NCBI RefSeq assembly: GCF_029269745.1
Contig: NZ_JARJHT010000002.1
Span: 434,001-498,000 of the forward strand
Length of the DNA: 64,000 bases
Reading direction: 5' to 3'
Source: Polluticoccus soli
GTDB lineage: Bacteria; Bacteroidota; Bacteroidia; Chitinophagales; Chitinophagaceae
Positions 26,894 through 34,702 of the stretch are shown one piece after another. Every line of letters starts with the position of its first letter. Within the stretch, counting starts at the first letter, position 1. The translations under genes were made by a program, and so were the position numbers. The notes beneath the pieces were generated by a model that was given only the letters and a program-made list of their open reading frames with translations, did not search any database and was not told where the DNA came from.

Positions 26894-26901
26894 TATATTT
26901 G
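26894..26901 (+). promoter_or_regulatory. Putative -7 box of marC
   Basis: TATATTTG, an exact TAnnTTTG match, ending six bases before the marC ATG at 26908. Transcription would then begin at or next to the start codon. A -33 element was not identified. Confidence 0.45.
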
Positions 26902-26907
26902 CCATCT

Positions 26908-27486
26908 ATGTTCGGATCAGGTATTGAATTGTCGCAAATTCTTACGGTAACATTCACCTTGTTTGCCATCATCGATATATTGGGATCTATACCCCTGCTG
27001 CTTACGTTGAAGACGAAAATGGGGGATATCAGTTCTGCGCAGGCTACATTGGTTTCCGGTTCGCTAATGCTCCTTTTCTTTTTTGTGGGTGAGGAGATGT
27101 TGAACATCATGGGGTTGGATATTCACTCGTTTGCTATCGCAGGTTCTATCGTGATATTTATTCTGGCGCTCGAGATGGTGTTGGGAATGGAGATATTCCG
27201 CGCGGACAAGGACGCGAAGGCGGGCAACGTAGTTCCTATTGCATTCCCCATCATTGCCGGTTCGGGTACGCTTACCACTATTATGTCTCTGAAAGCTGTT
27301 TATAGCGGCTATAATATCCTGATCGCTATCCTGATCAACCTGGTGATCGTTTATGTCATTTTGCGGTCGCTTACACTTATCGAAAGACTATTGGGGCAGT
27401 CGGGCATACTGGTAGTGCGGAAATTTTTTGGTGTGATACTGCTGGCAATTGCCATTAAGATATTCAGGAATAACGTTGGGATATAG
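26908..27486 (+). CDS. MarC family integral membrane protein
   Basis: A 192-residue protein with six predicted membrane helices. The blocks FAIIDILGSIPLLL near 20, PIAFPIIAGSGTLTTIMSL near 110 and FGVILLAIAIKIF at the end are typical of the MarC/UPF0056 family, whose transport role is unproven. A frame starting at TTG 26899 exists, but TTG lies inside the -7 box, so ATG 26908 is taken as the start. It lies next to the cassette-like region but has normal composition for the window. Confidence 0.88.
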   Translation: MFGSGIELSQILTVTFTLFAIIDILGSIPLLLTLKTKMGDISSAQATLVSGSLMLLFFFVGEEMLNIMGLDIHSFAIAGSIVIFILALEMVLGMEIFRADKDAKAGNVVPIAFPIIAGSGTLTTIMSLKAVYSGYNILIAILINLVIVYVILRSLTLIERLLGQSGILVVRKFFGVILLAIAIKIFRNNVGI

Positions 27487-27521
27487 AACTCCTGTGCGCT
27501 ACGCTTTATCTATACGGTATA

Positions 27522-27613
27522 GGTAAACATAGAATGGGGGAGTATCTTACATTGATAAGATCTTCTTAGTGTCAGCCCACATCGTTGCTGGTGAATAACA
27601 CCAACGAAGGCGG
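27522..27613 (+). repeat. A-element copy 1 (leader repeat before small gene)
   Basis: This 92-bp stretch resembles the one at 29797-29890. Shared parts are GGTAAACRTAGAATGGGG, an AGTATYTTACA segment, and AGCCCACATCGTTGYTGGTG with a following CACCAAC arm and GGCGG. It ends 13 bp before the ATG of the next small gene. The hairpin in this copy is imperfect. Confidence 0.6.
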
Positions 27614-27626
27614 AAAAAGTAAATGA

Positions 27627-27887
27627 ATGAAATTACTTAGTTTATGTGAAGACATAATGCAATTATGCCACAATGGATACGAACCAAATTGGGAGAAAAC
27701 ATTTAGGTATTTTGTTGAAGAGATTAAAGCAGGAAATGCAATAGAGATTAAAAGAGAAATTCAAAACATATATACGGGTATGGGTTCGTTTAATGATTTG
27801 ATTTTACAAAAAGATGGAGAGCTTCTTTCTTTAAACAATAGGTTAGATACATTAAGGCAAATGCTGTATCAAGAGATAACAAGATAG
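27627..27887 (+). CDS. Small protein, possibly DUF6966-like
   Basis: An 86-residue acidic, mostly helical cytosolic protein with no signal peptide. The segment YTGMGSFNDLIL near 50-61 resembles the conserved patch I recall for the DUF6966 family, but this is tentative. Its coding sequence is clearly more AT-rich than its neighbours, which suggests acquisition from elsewhere. It is bounded upstream by the A-element and downstream by a B-element relative, in the same arrangement as the gene at 29902, so both look like cargo of one cassette type. Its size and context would fit an immunity or accessory protein, but no toxin gene is adjacent. Confidence 0.6.
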   Translation: MKLLSLCEDIMQLCHNGYEPNWEKTFRYFVEEIKAGNAIEIKREIQNIYTGMGSFNDLILQKDGELLSLNNRLDTLRQMLYQEITR

Positions 27888-27914
27888 TGCTCACTTTTAT
27901 CCCTCCTCGTTTTG

Positions 27915-27936
27915 TAAGGTATTACCACCTGACACT
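27915..27936. repeat. B-element relative after the small gene at 27.6 kb
   Basis: The stretch GTAAGGTATTACCACCTGAC is a degenerate copy of the inverted repeat at 26795-26820; the right arm is conserved and the left arm has changed. It begins 28 bp after the stop codon of the small gene. Confidence 0.5.
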
Positions 27937-27948
27937 TCTTCGATCCAT

Positions 27949-28518
27949 CTAATGTTTCGATGATCGCTCTCCATTTATGATCGCTCCGCCTTTGGGATTC
28001 GTACCGGAGTTTATACCCTGGTACACTTCGTATACCGCTACAGCGGCAGCAACATACATCACCGGCCGTAATACCTTGGCGCGAAGGAAACTGGCACCAC
28101 GCATTTTAGCGGCCAGCATTTCGGCTTGTCTCGACGCTGCAAGCCCCGGTTTTACCTGGTAAAAGCCCAGTACATTCAGCGCTTTTTGCACGCCCTCGGC
28201 GGTGGCGCCCTGCGTCTTTGCAATAGCAGCGTACGAACTGCCTGCGATGGTAACCATTACAGAAGCATCTTTTGCACGCTTATAAAGATGGTATGTTTCT
28301 GATATCTGCTTTAGTTCCTCATTGGTCATCGTATAGCCCGCGTCACTCAGTCTGGTGAGCCGGGTGGTTTTCCGCTTCAACGGTTGAAGGTTTTCCGTCC
28401 TGGTGGTCTGCGTGTTTTGCGTATTGGTAGTAACAGGTTTCCTGTGCAGTTTTTGGGGCTGGGCGTGCAAGCCAGTGCCAATAACCGTGAGTGCAAGTAA
28501 GCAGGCAGCGATACGCAT
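27949..28518 (-). CDS. Unrecognised secreted protein
   Basis: A 189-residue protein with a clear signal peptide (residues 1-19, ending LHAQ). Residues 20-60 are rich in threonine, asparagine, lysine and arginine and look disordered. The remainder is helical with alanine-rich stretches, and VLRPVMYVAAAVAVYEVYQGIN near 150-170 may be a membrane-associating helix. I do not recognise a family. It has base composition like its neighbours and stands alone on the minus strand between the two cassette-like units. Confidence 0.65.
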   Translation of the reverse strand: MRIAACLLALTVIGTGLHAQPQKLHRKPVTTNTQNTQTTRTENLQPLKRKTTRLTRLSDAGYTMTNEELKQISETYHLYKRAKDASVMVTIAGSSYAAIAKTQGATAEGVQKALNVLGFYQVKPGLAASRQAEMLAAKMRGASFLRAKVLRPVMYVAAAVAVYEVYQGINSGTNPKGGAIINGERSSKH

Positions 28519-28679
28519 AGCTGAATGATTTTAGAATTACAAATTACTAAATGTTTTATGCTTATTGCTATGCTGTCAAAGCTTCTTTTTTGATGTTAGC
28601 CATATCCTTGCAGGTGCGAAACTCAACAACCGCGGCAACTTGATGGTATATGGACACGATTAAAGAAGGGATTAAATAT

Positions 28680-28687
28680 TATATTTG
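28680..28687 (+). promoter_or_regulatory. Putative -7 box of the acyltransferase gene
   Basis: TATATTTG, an exact TAnnTTTG match, ending eight bases before the ATG at 28696. A -33 element is not evident. Confidence 0.4.
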
Positions 28688-28695
28688 ACTCATCA

Positions 28696-29781
28696 ATGAA
28701 CAGGATCGTTTCCATTCAGTTATTACGAGCTATAGCTTGTCTGCTAGTGCTGTTGCTACACATCATGATATTCGTGCCTAACCCGCCCTTTTGGATAGGC
28801 GGGAACTTTGGGGTAGACCTTTTCTTTGTTATTTCCGGTTATATAATCGCTAGCTCTATCGATAGATTGCCGCCCCACAAAAGGGCTGCAAATTTTGCTA
28901 TCAATAGGTTTAGCAGGGTTGTTCCCTATTACTGGCTGATGACGTTGATCTATGCCGGAACCTTCATTGCTGCGGGCGCCTGGTTTAGCTACATGAACCT
29001 GTGGCTGTCCCTGGTGTTTTATCCAAAGGAACCCGTAATGCTCATAGGCTGGACACTCAATCATGAAGTATTCTTTTATGCCTTTATCGCCGGGTGTTTA
29101 CTTCTCACTCGTACTGTTCGCCACTGGTTCAATCTTGTATTATTTGTTTCGGTTATTTTGGTCTGTCGCTCCCTGAATTCAAACATAAACACGATCAAAT
29201 TTATTGGCGCCTCGGTTAACCTGACATTTGCTTTGGGCTACCTGGCATTTATTACGGAAAGGCACTGGGTCAAATACCTTCAAAGCAAGATCGTTCTTTG
29301 GTTAGCCGTGTTGATGCTTGCTGTTACTCTTTTTAACAGCGATGCATATACGATCCCCACGGGCTATCCCAGGGATTTTGTAAACTATGCGCATTCGCTC
29401 ATACTGCCGCGGTTTTCATGGGGCATCATTGCGGCGTTGTTTTTTACCGTGATACTCGCCCAGGAGAGCCGAATTAAGGCTGGTACTAATAAACTGGTAG
29501 TCCGAATAGGGGATACGTCTTATACCATCTACCTTATCCAGGGATTGATGGTTCAATGTTTAGCAAGTTTAACGCCGCTTCCATTGTGGGGAGTGCCAAT
29601 TGTTTTTGCTGTAGTGGTGCTTGTTTCTTTCAGACTTTATAGAGTTGAAGATTGGCTGGGAAGAACCACGAAAAAGGGGTTGAAAACATTATTGGACAGA
29701 CCTAAAGATCAAATGCAGCCCGCCCTTTCACATGAGGCCATTGTTCAGGATGCTCCGCAGGGTATCTCGAATAGCCAATAA
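28696..29781 (+). CDS. Acyltransferase 3 family membrane protein (OafA-like)
   Basis: A 361-residue protein with about ten membrane helices. The N terminus, SIQLLRAIACLLVLLLHIMIF then GGNFGVDLFFVISGYIIA, is the hallmark of the acyltransferase 3 family, with the histidine in the first helix and the F-V-I-S-G-Y motif. RFSRVVPYYWLMT follows. Members add acetyl or other acyl groups to exported sugars such as O-antigen. It is not next to a polysaccharide cluster, so the acceptor is unknown. The C-terminal 35 residues are a cytosolic tail. Confidence 0.9.
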   Translation: MNRIVSIQLLRAIACLLVLLLHIMIFVPNPPFWIGGNFGVDLFFVISGYIIASSIDRLPPHKRAANFAINRFSRVVPYYWLMTLIYAGTFIAAGAWFSYMNLWLSLVFYPKEPVMLIGWTLNHEVFFYAFIAGCLLLTRTVRHWFNLVLFVSVILVCRSLNSNINTIKFIGASVNLTFALGYLAFITERHWVKYLQSKIVLWLAVLMLAVTLFNSDAYTIPTGYPRDFVNYAHSLILPRFSWGIIAALFFTVILAQESRIKAGTNKLVVRIGDTSYTIYLIQGLMVQCLASLTPLPLWGVPIVFAVVVLVSFRLYRVEDWLGRTTKKGLKTLLDRPKDQMQPALSHEAIVQDAPQGISNSQ

Positions 29782-29796
29782 TAAGAGTAGCCAACT

Positions 29797-29890
29797 GGTA
29801 AACGTAGAATGGGGAGTATTTTACAATTGACAAAATAAGCATTAACGTAAGCCCACATCGTTGTTGGTGGAAAACACCAACAACGGCGGG
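29797..29890 (+). repeat. A-element copy 2 (leader repeat before small gene)
   Basis: This 94-bp stretch matches copy 1 at 27522-27613. It contains a perfect 11-bp hairpin, CGTTGTTGGTG at 29859-29869 and CACCAACAACG at 29875-29885, with loop GAAAA. It ends 11 bp before the ATG of the following small gene. Confidence 0.65.
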
Positions 29891-29901
29891 AATTTATTAC
29901 T

Positions 29902-30417
29902 ATGAATAAAGCAATAGTACCTCGAAACGAAGCTGAATCAACTGAATTGTTTGAATATCTGAAAAAAGTCGATAATCAGGATTTGACGGTTGATGAGCGT
30001 ACGATTCTTAGGACTGTTTTTGAGAAGACTGAATACGCGGGAATGCGTGAGATCATCGCCAGGATTATGATCGATCTAGAGGATGAAGAGATGTACTCAT
30101 ATTTAATTCGGAAAGTGAAAGCTTGTATACATACTAAGAATGTTGCATTTCTGGTCTATTGCTGCAGCTTTTATGAGTGTTCCGAAGATCTACAATTGTT
30201 TATTGACATAATTATTCTTAAGCCGTCGACAGATCGTTGTATCGCTTCAGCCGTAGAAGTTTTTAAGAAGATTGAAAATATCCCTGAGGAAGAACGAATT
30301 TATGCGCTTAATAAATTGCTCGCTTACCGAGAAACATTGGAATCATACACCGAGAAATATGAGGACGTTTCGATCGTTATCGATTGGTTAACAGACTTTA
30401 CTCCAATAGAAAATTAA
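29902..30417 (+). CDS. Unrecognised helical protein in cassette-like unit
   Basis: A 171-residue acidic protein made almost entirely of amphipathic helices, with a pattern (ILRTVFEKTEYAGMREIIARI, DEEMYSYLIRKVKACI, ASAVEVFKKIENI) that resembles HEAT-type repeats. There is no signal peptide. Composition is AT-rich compared with neighbours. It is preceded by the A-element and followed by a B-element relative, as is the gene at 27627. HEAT-like immunity proteins of this size are known for interbacterial toxins, but no toxin is adjacent and the role is open. Confidence 0.6.
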   Translation: MNKAIVPRNEAESTELFEYLKKVDNQDLTVDERTILRTVFEKTEYAGMREIIARIMIDLEDEEMYSYLIRKVKACIHTKNVAFLVYCCSFYECSEDLQLFIDIIILKPSTDRCIASAVEVFKKIENIPEEERIYALNKLLAYRETLESYTEKYEDVSIVIDWLTDFTPIEN

Positions 30418-30429
30418 ACCTTTCTTGTA

Positions 30430-30457
30430 ATGTCAGGTATTATCATCTCACACTTGT
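30430..30457. repeat. B-element relative overlapping the MCE gene end
   Basis: TGTCAGGTATTATCATCTCA continues into CACTTGTG; a degenerate copy of the 26795-26820 inverted repeat. It begins 13 bp after the stop of the small gene and contains the stop codon of the MCE gene, which runs the other way and ends at 30443. Confidence 0.5.
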
Positions 30458-31462
30458 GCTTCCACAACACTGACAGGTACTGTCAACCGGTTTATTTTTC
30501 TGCTGCTGGGCTCTTTTTTTAAAAAATTTTCTGAACAGAAAATTGCTCTGGAGAGCTTCCATGTCTTCATCAAACTTTTTGGTGCCGCATTGTATGTTAT
30601 TGATCGCCGCCCTGATCTTGTTGGCAGCCCCCTGGTCGTAGAGCAACACTGAGGCCACATTGTTACTGTCTTTCAGGTCGTGGCTCATTTTGTTGAGATT
30701 GTCGGTCGTCTCCCTGGCAGTGAGCGATGCTTCCCTGATGTCTGTTGCTGCTGTCTTTAAGTTGTGGTATAGAAATGTGTCTGTTACCAGCTCATTAGCC
30801 ATCGTTCCTTTGTTGTGTAACCGGGTACTATAATCTGCCAGGTTTGAACTCAGGCGTTGGATGATCACGGATGCATTTTGCAGGTTGGCTGAGGTGGCCT
30901 CCAGTTGCCTCGCTATGTTGTCTTCGGTCAATAATTTGCCTGCCGTGCCTTCCCCGGCAACCAGCCGCCTGCTGATCGTTTTGAAATCGCTTGTAATAAC
31001 GGACAGGTTTTGGTTGCTCTCCTCCAGGGTATTCATCATTTGGCCCCTGCTCAAACCCGTCTCAGTTTGTAAAGTGTCTTTATCAACCACTGTCGGTGTG
31101 TTGGGCGTGCCGCCATAAATAACAACGATGGGGTTGCCGATCACCCCGTCGGTACTGATCTTTGCCCTGGCGTCTTTGCTTATGTATCTTCTGGAGTCTT
31201 CATCTATTCTCATCTCTACTTTTGCCAGTCCATAGCCTGTAAACTCAATGCGTTTTACCGTTCCTATCTTGATTCCCGACAACCAGATATTGCTTCCTTT
31301 AAGTAATCCCTTTACATCGGCAAAGACCGCGCTGACGGTAATGGTTTTCTCAAAGGTGTTTTTTTGTCCGTTCAATACAAAAGCACCGGCGAATAGTATG
31401 ACAAAGCCAAGCGAAATAAATATTCCGAGAATTACAGACTGTCTGCGATTGGCCGCTCTCAT
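30443..31462 (-). CDS. MCE family protein (MlaD-like lipid transport subunit)
   Basis: A 339-residue protein with one N-terminal membrane helix (residues 10-30) and an MCE/MlaD domain at about 38-120 (VFADVKGLLKGSNIWLSGIKIGTVKRIEF). A long helical region follows (130-310), as in MCE proteins that form a periplasmic tunnel. With the upstream ATPase and permease it forms an Mla-type system moving phospholipids between membranes. The last residues include CQCC. The stop codon lies in a B-element repeat, so the extreme C terminus may have been altered by that element. Confidence 0.9.
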   Translation of the reverse strand: MRAANRRQSVILGIFISLGFVILFAGAFVLNGQKNTFEKTITVSAVFADVKGLLKGSNIWLSGIKIGTVKRIEFTGYGLAKVEMRIDEDSRRYISKDARAKISTDGVIGNPIVVIYGGTPNTPTVVDKDTLQTETGLSRGQMMNTLEESNQNLSVITSDFKTISRRLVAGEGTAGKLLTEDNIARQLEATSANLQNASVIIQRLSSNLADYSTRLHNKGTMANELVTDTFLYHNLKTAATDIREASLTARETTDNLNKMSHDLKDSNNVASVLLYDQGAANKIRAAINNIQCGTKKFDEDMEALQSNFLFRKFFKKRAQQQKNKPVDSTCQCCGSTSVR

Positions 31463-31467
31463 GGTGG

Positions 31468-32244
31468 TTACTGTATAAAATTGTAGTTATAAAAGCCCCT
31501 GATCACTTCATTGTCCGTATCAAAAACCTCGTCGAACTTTCCCTGTCGTTCAAACCGGCCGTCTATCAACATCAATATCTTGTCTCCTGTCTGTTTGGCG
31601 CAGGTCATGTCGTGAGTAATGATAATAGAACTTGCTCCGTAGCGCTTCTTCACTTCATTGATCAGGTTGATGATCTCAATACAGGTCAGTGGATCTAATT
31701 CGCTTGTAGGCTCATCATACAGAACTATTTCCGGTTTCAGTATCAGCATGCGTGCTATGGCTATCCTTTTTGCTTCGCCGCCCGATAGCTCAGCCGGATA
31801 TCGGTCTGCCGTGTCAGGCAGCCCAACTGCCTCCAGGGCGTCATTCACACGTTCATCTACCTGTCGCTGGTGCAGATGCGGGACATTCCTTACCAGGGGG
31901 AATTCAATATTTTCCCGTACGGTAAGGCTGTCATAAAGAGCGCCATGTTGAAATAAAAAGCCCATCTTCAACCGCATTTCAGCCAGTTCTTTATCGTTGA
32001 GTTGCTGTAGTTCCCTACCAAATACTTTTATCATGCCCCGGTCTGCCTTCAAAAGTCCTGCTATGATCTTGATCAAAACTGATTTTCCAACCCCTGAACG
32101 ACCCATTATCACTGCGTTTTCGCCTTTGTGCAATTCAAGTCCTATTCCATTCAGCACCACACTATCATCAAACGACTTATGCAAGTCCCTGATAGATAGT
32201 ATTATCTCTTTTTGTTCATCGTCTAGATTGACCTGTGTCTTCAT
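31468..32244 (-). CDS. ABC transporter ATP-binding protein (MlaF-like)
   Basis: A 258-residue ATPase. Walker A GRSGVGKS is at 48-55, the signature LSGGEAKR near 153, Walker B EIVLYDEPTSELDP near 175, and the switch histidine in IIITHDM. The sequence RIAIARMLILKPEIVLYDEPTSELDP is typical of MlaF. It lies 5 bp before the MCE gene and directly after the permease gene (0 bp), so the three genes form one operon. Confidence 0.93.
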   Translation of the reverse strand: MKTQVNLDDEQKEIILSIRDLHKSFDDSVVLNGIGLELHKGENAVIMGRSGVGKSVLIKIIAGLLKADRGMIKVFGRELQQLNDKELAEMRLKMGFLFQHGALYDSLTVRENIEFPLVRNVPHLHQRQVDERVNDALEAVGLPDTADRYPAELSGGEAKRIAIARMLILKPEIVLYDEPTSELDPLTCIEIINLINEVKKRYGASSIIITHDMTCAKQTGDKILMLIDGRFERQGKFDEVFDTDNEVIRGFYNYNFIQ

Positions 32245-33045
32245 TTAGCGTTGTACATATAGTGGAACAAACAGCTTAACTATTACCATTTCCTCGAGGA
32301 ATATCAACAACATAGACGTGACTACGGCTGAGTTTGCTGCTTTCCCTACGCCTTCAGTGCCGTTTGTAGTTGTAAGACCCTTATAGCAACCAACAATACC
32401 GATGGTAAAACCAAAAACAACAGATCGCAAGATCGAAGAGATGGCCTCGGCATAGCCGATCCTTGCAAAAGCATTATGGATGAAAACGGGAAAGCTGGAC
32501 TGGTCTTCAGTGAATACATCTGTATAAGAGCCGATCAATCCTATCAATGAACTGTAGAGCATTAAGAGTGGTATCATGAAAGTTGTTGCCAGCACACGCG
32601 TCACTACCAGGAACTTAAATGGGTTGACCGCCGAAACCTCCATTGCATCTATTTGTTCCGTCACTTTCATCGAACCCAATTCTGCGCCGATGTGTGAGCC
32701 TGATTTCCCCGCGCATATCAACGCAGTTATCAAAGGCGCCAGCGCCTTCATGATAGCCACGCCCGATATGGATGGCAACCACGATGCCGCCCCGAAATCT
32801 TCCAGTTCAGGCCGCGAGTGGGCTGTAAAGACTATACCTGTGATAAAAGAAGTTACAGAAATGATAAAGAGCGACTTATAACCCACCTGGTAACACTGGT
32901 TTACCAGTTCACGAAACTCGTAGGGTGGGGCAACTGCTTCCCGAAAAAACTTTATAATGAACAGGAATATTTTATGAACATCTGAAAAAAAGCCATCGGC
33001 ATTCTTAGAAATGACGTGCTTTTTCAATTCTGTTGCGGAGGCCAT
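32245..33045 (-). CDS. ABC transporter permease (MlaE-like)
   Basis: A 266-residue membrane protein of the MlaE family with about five helices. Signature blocks are the AHSRPELEDFGAASWLPSIS region near 90, ALICAGKSGSHIGAELGSMKVTEQIDAMEVSAVNP near 135 and the glycine-rich IVGCYKGLTTTNGTEGVGKAANSAVV near 225. It forms the membrane core of the phospholipid transporter. It is the first gene of the operon permease-ATPase-MCE. Confidence 0.93.
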   Translation of the reverse strand: MASATELKKHVISKNADGFFSDVHKIFLFIIKFFREAVAPPYEFRELVNQCYQVGYKSLFIISVTSFITGIVFTAHSRPELEDFGAASWLPSISGVAIMKALAPLITALICAGKSGSHIGAELGSMKVTEQIDAMEVSAVNPFKFLVVTRVLATTFMIPLLMLYSSLIGLIGSYTDVFTEDQSSFPVFIHNAFARIGYAEAISSILRSVVFGFTIGIVGCYKGLTTTNGTEGVGKAANSAVVTSMLLIFLEEMVIVKLFVPLYVQR

Positions 33046-33536
33046 CTTGGTGGATATTATAAGAACTACAATACAATTTTCTTACCAACAGAGTTTCTTC
33101 ACACGGAGTGAGACCCAGCTCTTTATCCGTGATGGAAATTGCCGCTTCAGCTGCAGAAATGCAGGTCTTCACTTGTAATGGTTTTTCTATTAGTGCATTA
33201 TTTTGTATATTTGCTATTAAAAACTATTGCCTGTGAAGGCACACAAATTGTCTGAACCAGAATTCATTGAAGTCACCAATGGCCGGAATTCCAGTAATTT
33301 CAAAAATTCTACAAATTCCGGTTCAGACATTTTAAAAGACCCCAATTCGGCAACAACTGAGCGAAGTGAGCTCGTTGCCACCTTTGAAAAAGACCCCAAT
33401 TCGGCAACAACCGGCAACAAAATGCCCCGGCCAAGGCTTATGGTCAGGCCTTAATGATTGGATAATTATGAAATGTTTGGGCGGCTTTGTACCTTGTCGG
33501 CCACACACACAATTCGCTAACTTTTAAACATAAGAG
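33046..33536. other. Intergenic region with repeat element copy 1
   Basis: No convincing gene lies between the divergent MlaE-like permease and the secreted protein at 33537. Contents: a -7 box TATATTTG at 33206-33213; an inverted repeat TGTCTGAACCAGAATT (33249-33264) against AATTCCGGTTCAGACA (33314-33329) with one mismatch; then CAATTCGGCAACAA at 33343 and again near 33401, the second followed by CCGGCAACAAA; then TATGAAATGTTT at 33467-33478. The same order of parts occurs at 62.56-62.76 kb and, more loosely, at 51.87-52.16 kb. A frame at 33227-33454 is open, but reads as a by-product of the repeats. Confidence 0.55.
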
Positions 33537-34592
33537 ATGAATCGCCAAACAGCAAGTTTTACAAAGTATGTAAGTTACATGCTCCTTTCATTGCTCTGCT
33601 TATCGGGCAATGTAGTTCGCGCACAGGAATGCGACGAATACCTGACAAAGATCCTGACCCAGCTGAACGTTACTACTAATTCAAAATACCTGGATGCTTT
33701 AGACTTTATCTATTCATCTACCTCGCAACAGCAAGTTGATGAGAGGACTGCGCAAAACGGTGGTATTACCATCCCGGCTTACGCAACCGCAGAGTATGAA
33801 GCCAACAGGACCAAAGTGAGGGAGATCAAGAACCGTGTTAAAGCTGACATTCCTCATGAAATAACTAAGGATGAATTCTTTACGCTGTCACAAACCTATA
33901 CTGTAAACGAAACAGCAATCAAAGCGCTGTCTATGCTGCCTGCTTGTTGGGCAAGCAAAACCAGCATCCCGTACCTGCAACTCACATCAAATACTGAGAA
34001 CGAAGTTGTCGCTACTCTGTATCTGGCCAACCACATGACACCGGGCGCAGTAACAGCAATTGACGTTGCGCCAACATCAAACCTGAAACAGACCTCAGAC
34101 GTGCCGGGTAAAGTAAAATTCCAGGCAGTTAAGGCGCTGACATTCAAAAGGGCTGATAAAAACAGGGCTATCGTAAACGTGACCGTAGACGGCATCAAAG
34201 TTTACCCACTTCAGATACCTGCAGTTGACGAAGCTGAAACAGTGGTGCAAAGGCATTTTGAAGGAGATTTTAAAGTGTACCTGGGCAGCTACGATGCATT
34301 CTTTGATCTACCTGGCGCAAGGCATATTGTTTGGATCCCTAAAGGGCATCGCGCTGATTACTCTTTGACTTTCAGCTTACCCCTCGGCCTGAATGGTGCT
34401 GATGTTCAGAAGCTCAAAGTTTACCTGGTACCAACAAAGGGTGGCTTTAGCAGGCAAAAGCTCACTGTTGTAACAGCGGCCGATGGTACATTGACCCTCG
34501 AAGGCGACCTGACTACTGCATTCAAGCTGAGCGAAGGCAGGATCCATGTTGAGTACGAAGAAAAGAAACCTGCAGGTGTTGCCAACAGGTAA
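33537..34592 (+). CDS. Unrecognised secreted protein
   Basis: A 351-residue protein with a signal peptide of about 30 residues ending VRAQ after a charged N-terminal extension. The rest is a mixture of helical segments (60-130) and beta-rich segments (180-340). I do not recognise a family and see no catalytic motif, lipobox or T9SS sorting domain. It is followed by a terminator and stands as a single-gene unit. Composition matches the chromosome. Confidence 0.75.
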   Translation: MNRQTASFTKYVSYMLLSLLCLSGNVVRAQECDEYLTKILTQLNVTTNSKYLDALDFIYSSTSQQQVDERTAQNGGITIPAYATAEYEANRTKVREIKNRVKADIPHEITKDEFFTLSQTYTVNETAIKALSMLPACWASKTSIPYLQLTSNTENEVVATLYLANHMTPGAVTAIDVAPTSNLKQTSDVPGKVKFQAVKALTFKRADKNRAIVNVTVDGIKVYPLQIPAVDEAETVVQRHFEGDFKVYLGSYDAFFDLPGARHIVWIPKGHRADYSLTFSLPLGLNGADVQKLKVYLVPTKGGFSRQKLTVVTAADGTLTLEGDLTTAFKLSEGRIHVEYEEKKPAGVANR

Positions 34593-34618
34593 TATCCTTA
34601 TATAATACATTGAGAAAT

Positions 34619-34650
34619 AAGGGTTTCATGCCACATGGTTTGAAACCCTT
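34619..34650 (+). terminator. Intrinsic terminator of the secreted-protein gene
   Basis: Stem AAGGGTTTCA / TGAAACCCTT, 10 bp, with a 12-base loop that can extend pairing through CATG, followed by TTT. It overlaps the -33 element of the next promoter. Confidence 0.75.
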
Positions 34651-34670
34651 TTTCATTGGGTGTATCTTTG
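34639..34670 (+). promoter_or_regulatory. Bacteroidota-type promoter of the gene at 34703
   Basis: TTTG at 34639-34642 (-33) and TATCTTTG at 34663-34670 (-7), separated by 20 bp, both matching consensus. The -33 element sits in the descending arm of the upstream terminator hairpin. Confidence 0.7.
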
Positions 34671-34702
34671 CAGAATCCAGGTGTATTCGAATATAATTAT
34701 CA

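Noticed and set aside
27522-30457. Integron with attC sites
   Set aside because: The cassette-like layout is real, but there is no integrase and no convincing attC core pair, so integron is not claimed.
33227-33454. Short frame with a repeated DPNSATT peptide
   Set aside because: The repetition comes from the GGCAACAA DNA element. The related copy at 62.6 kb has a one-base shift in this part, so the frame is not conserved.
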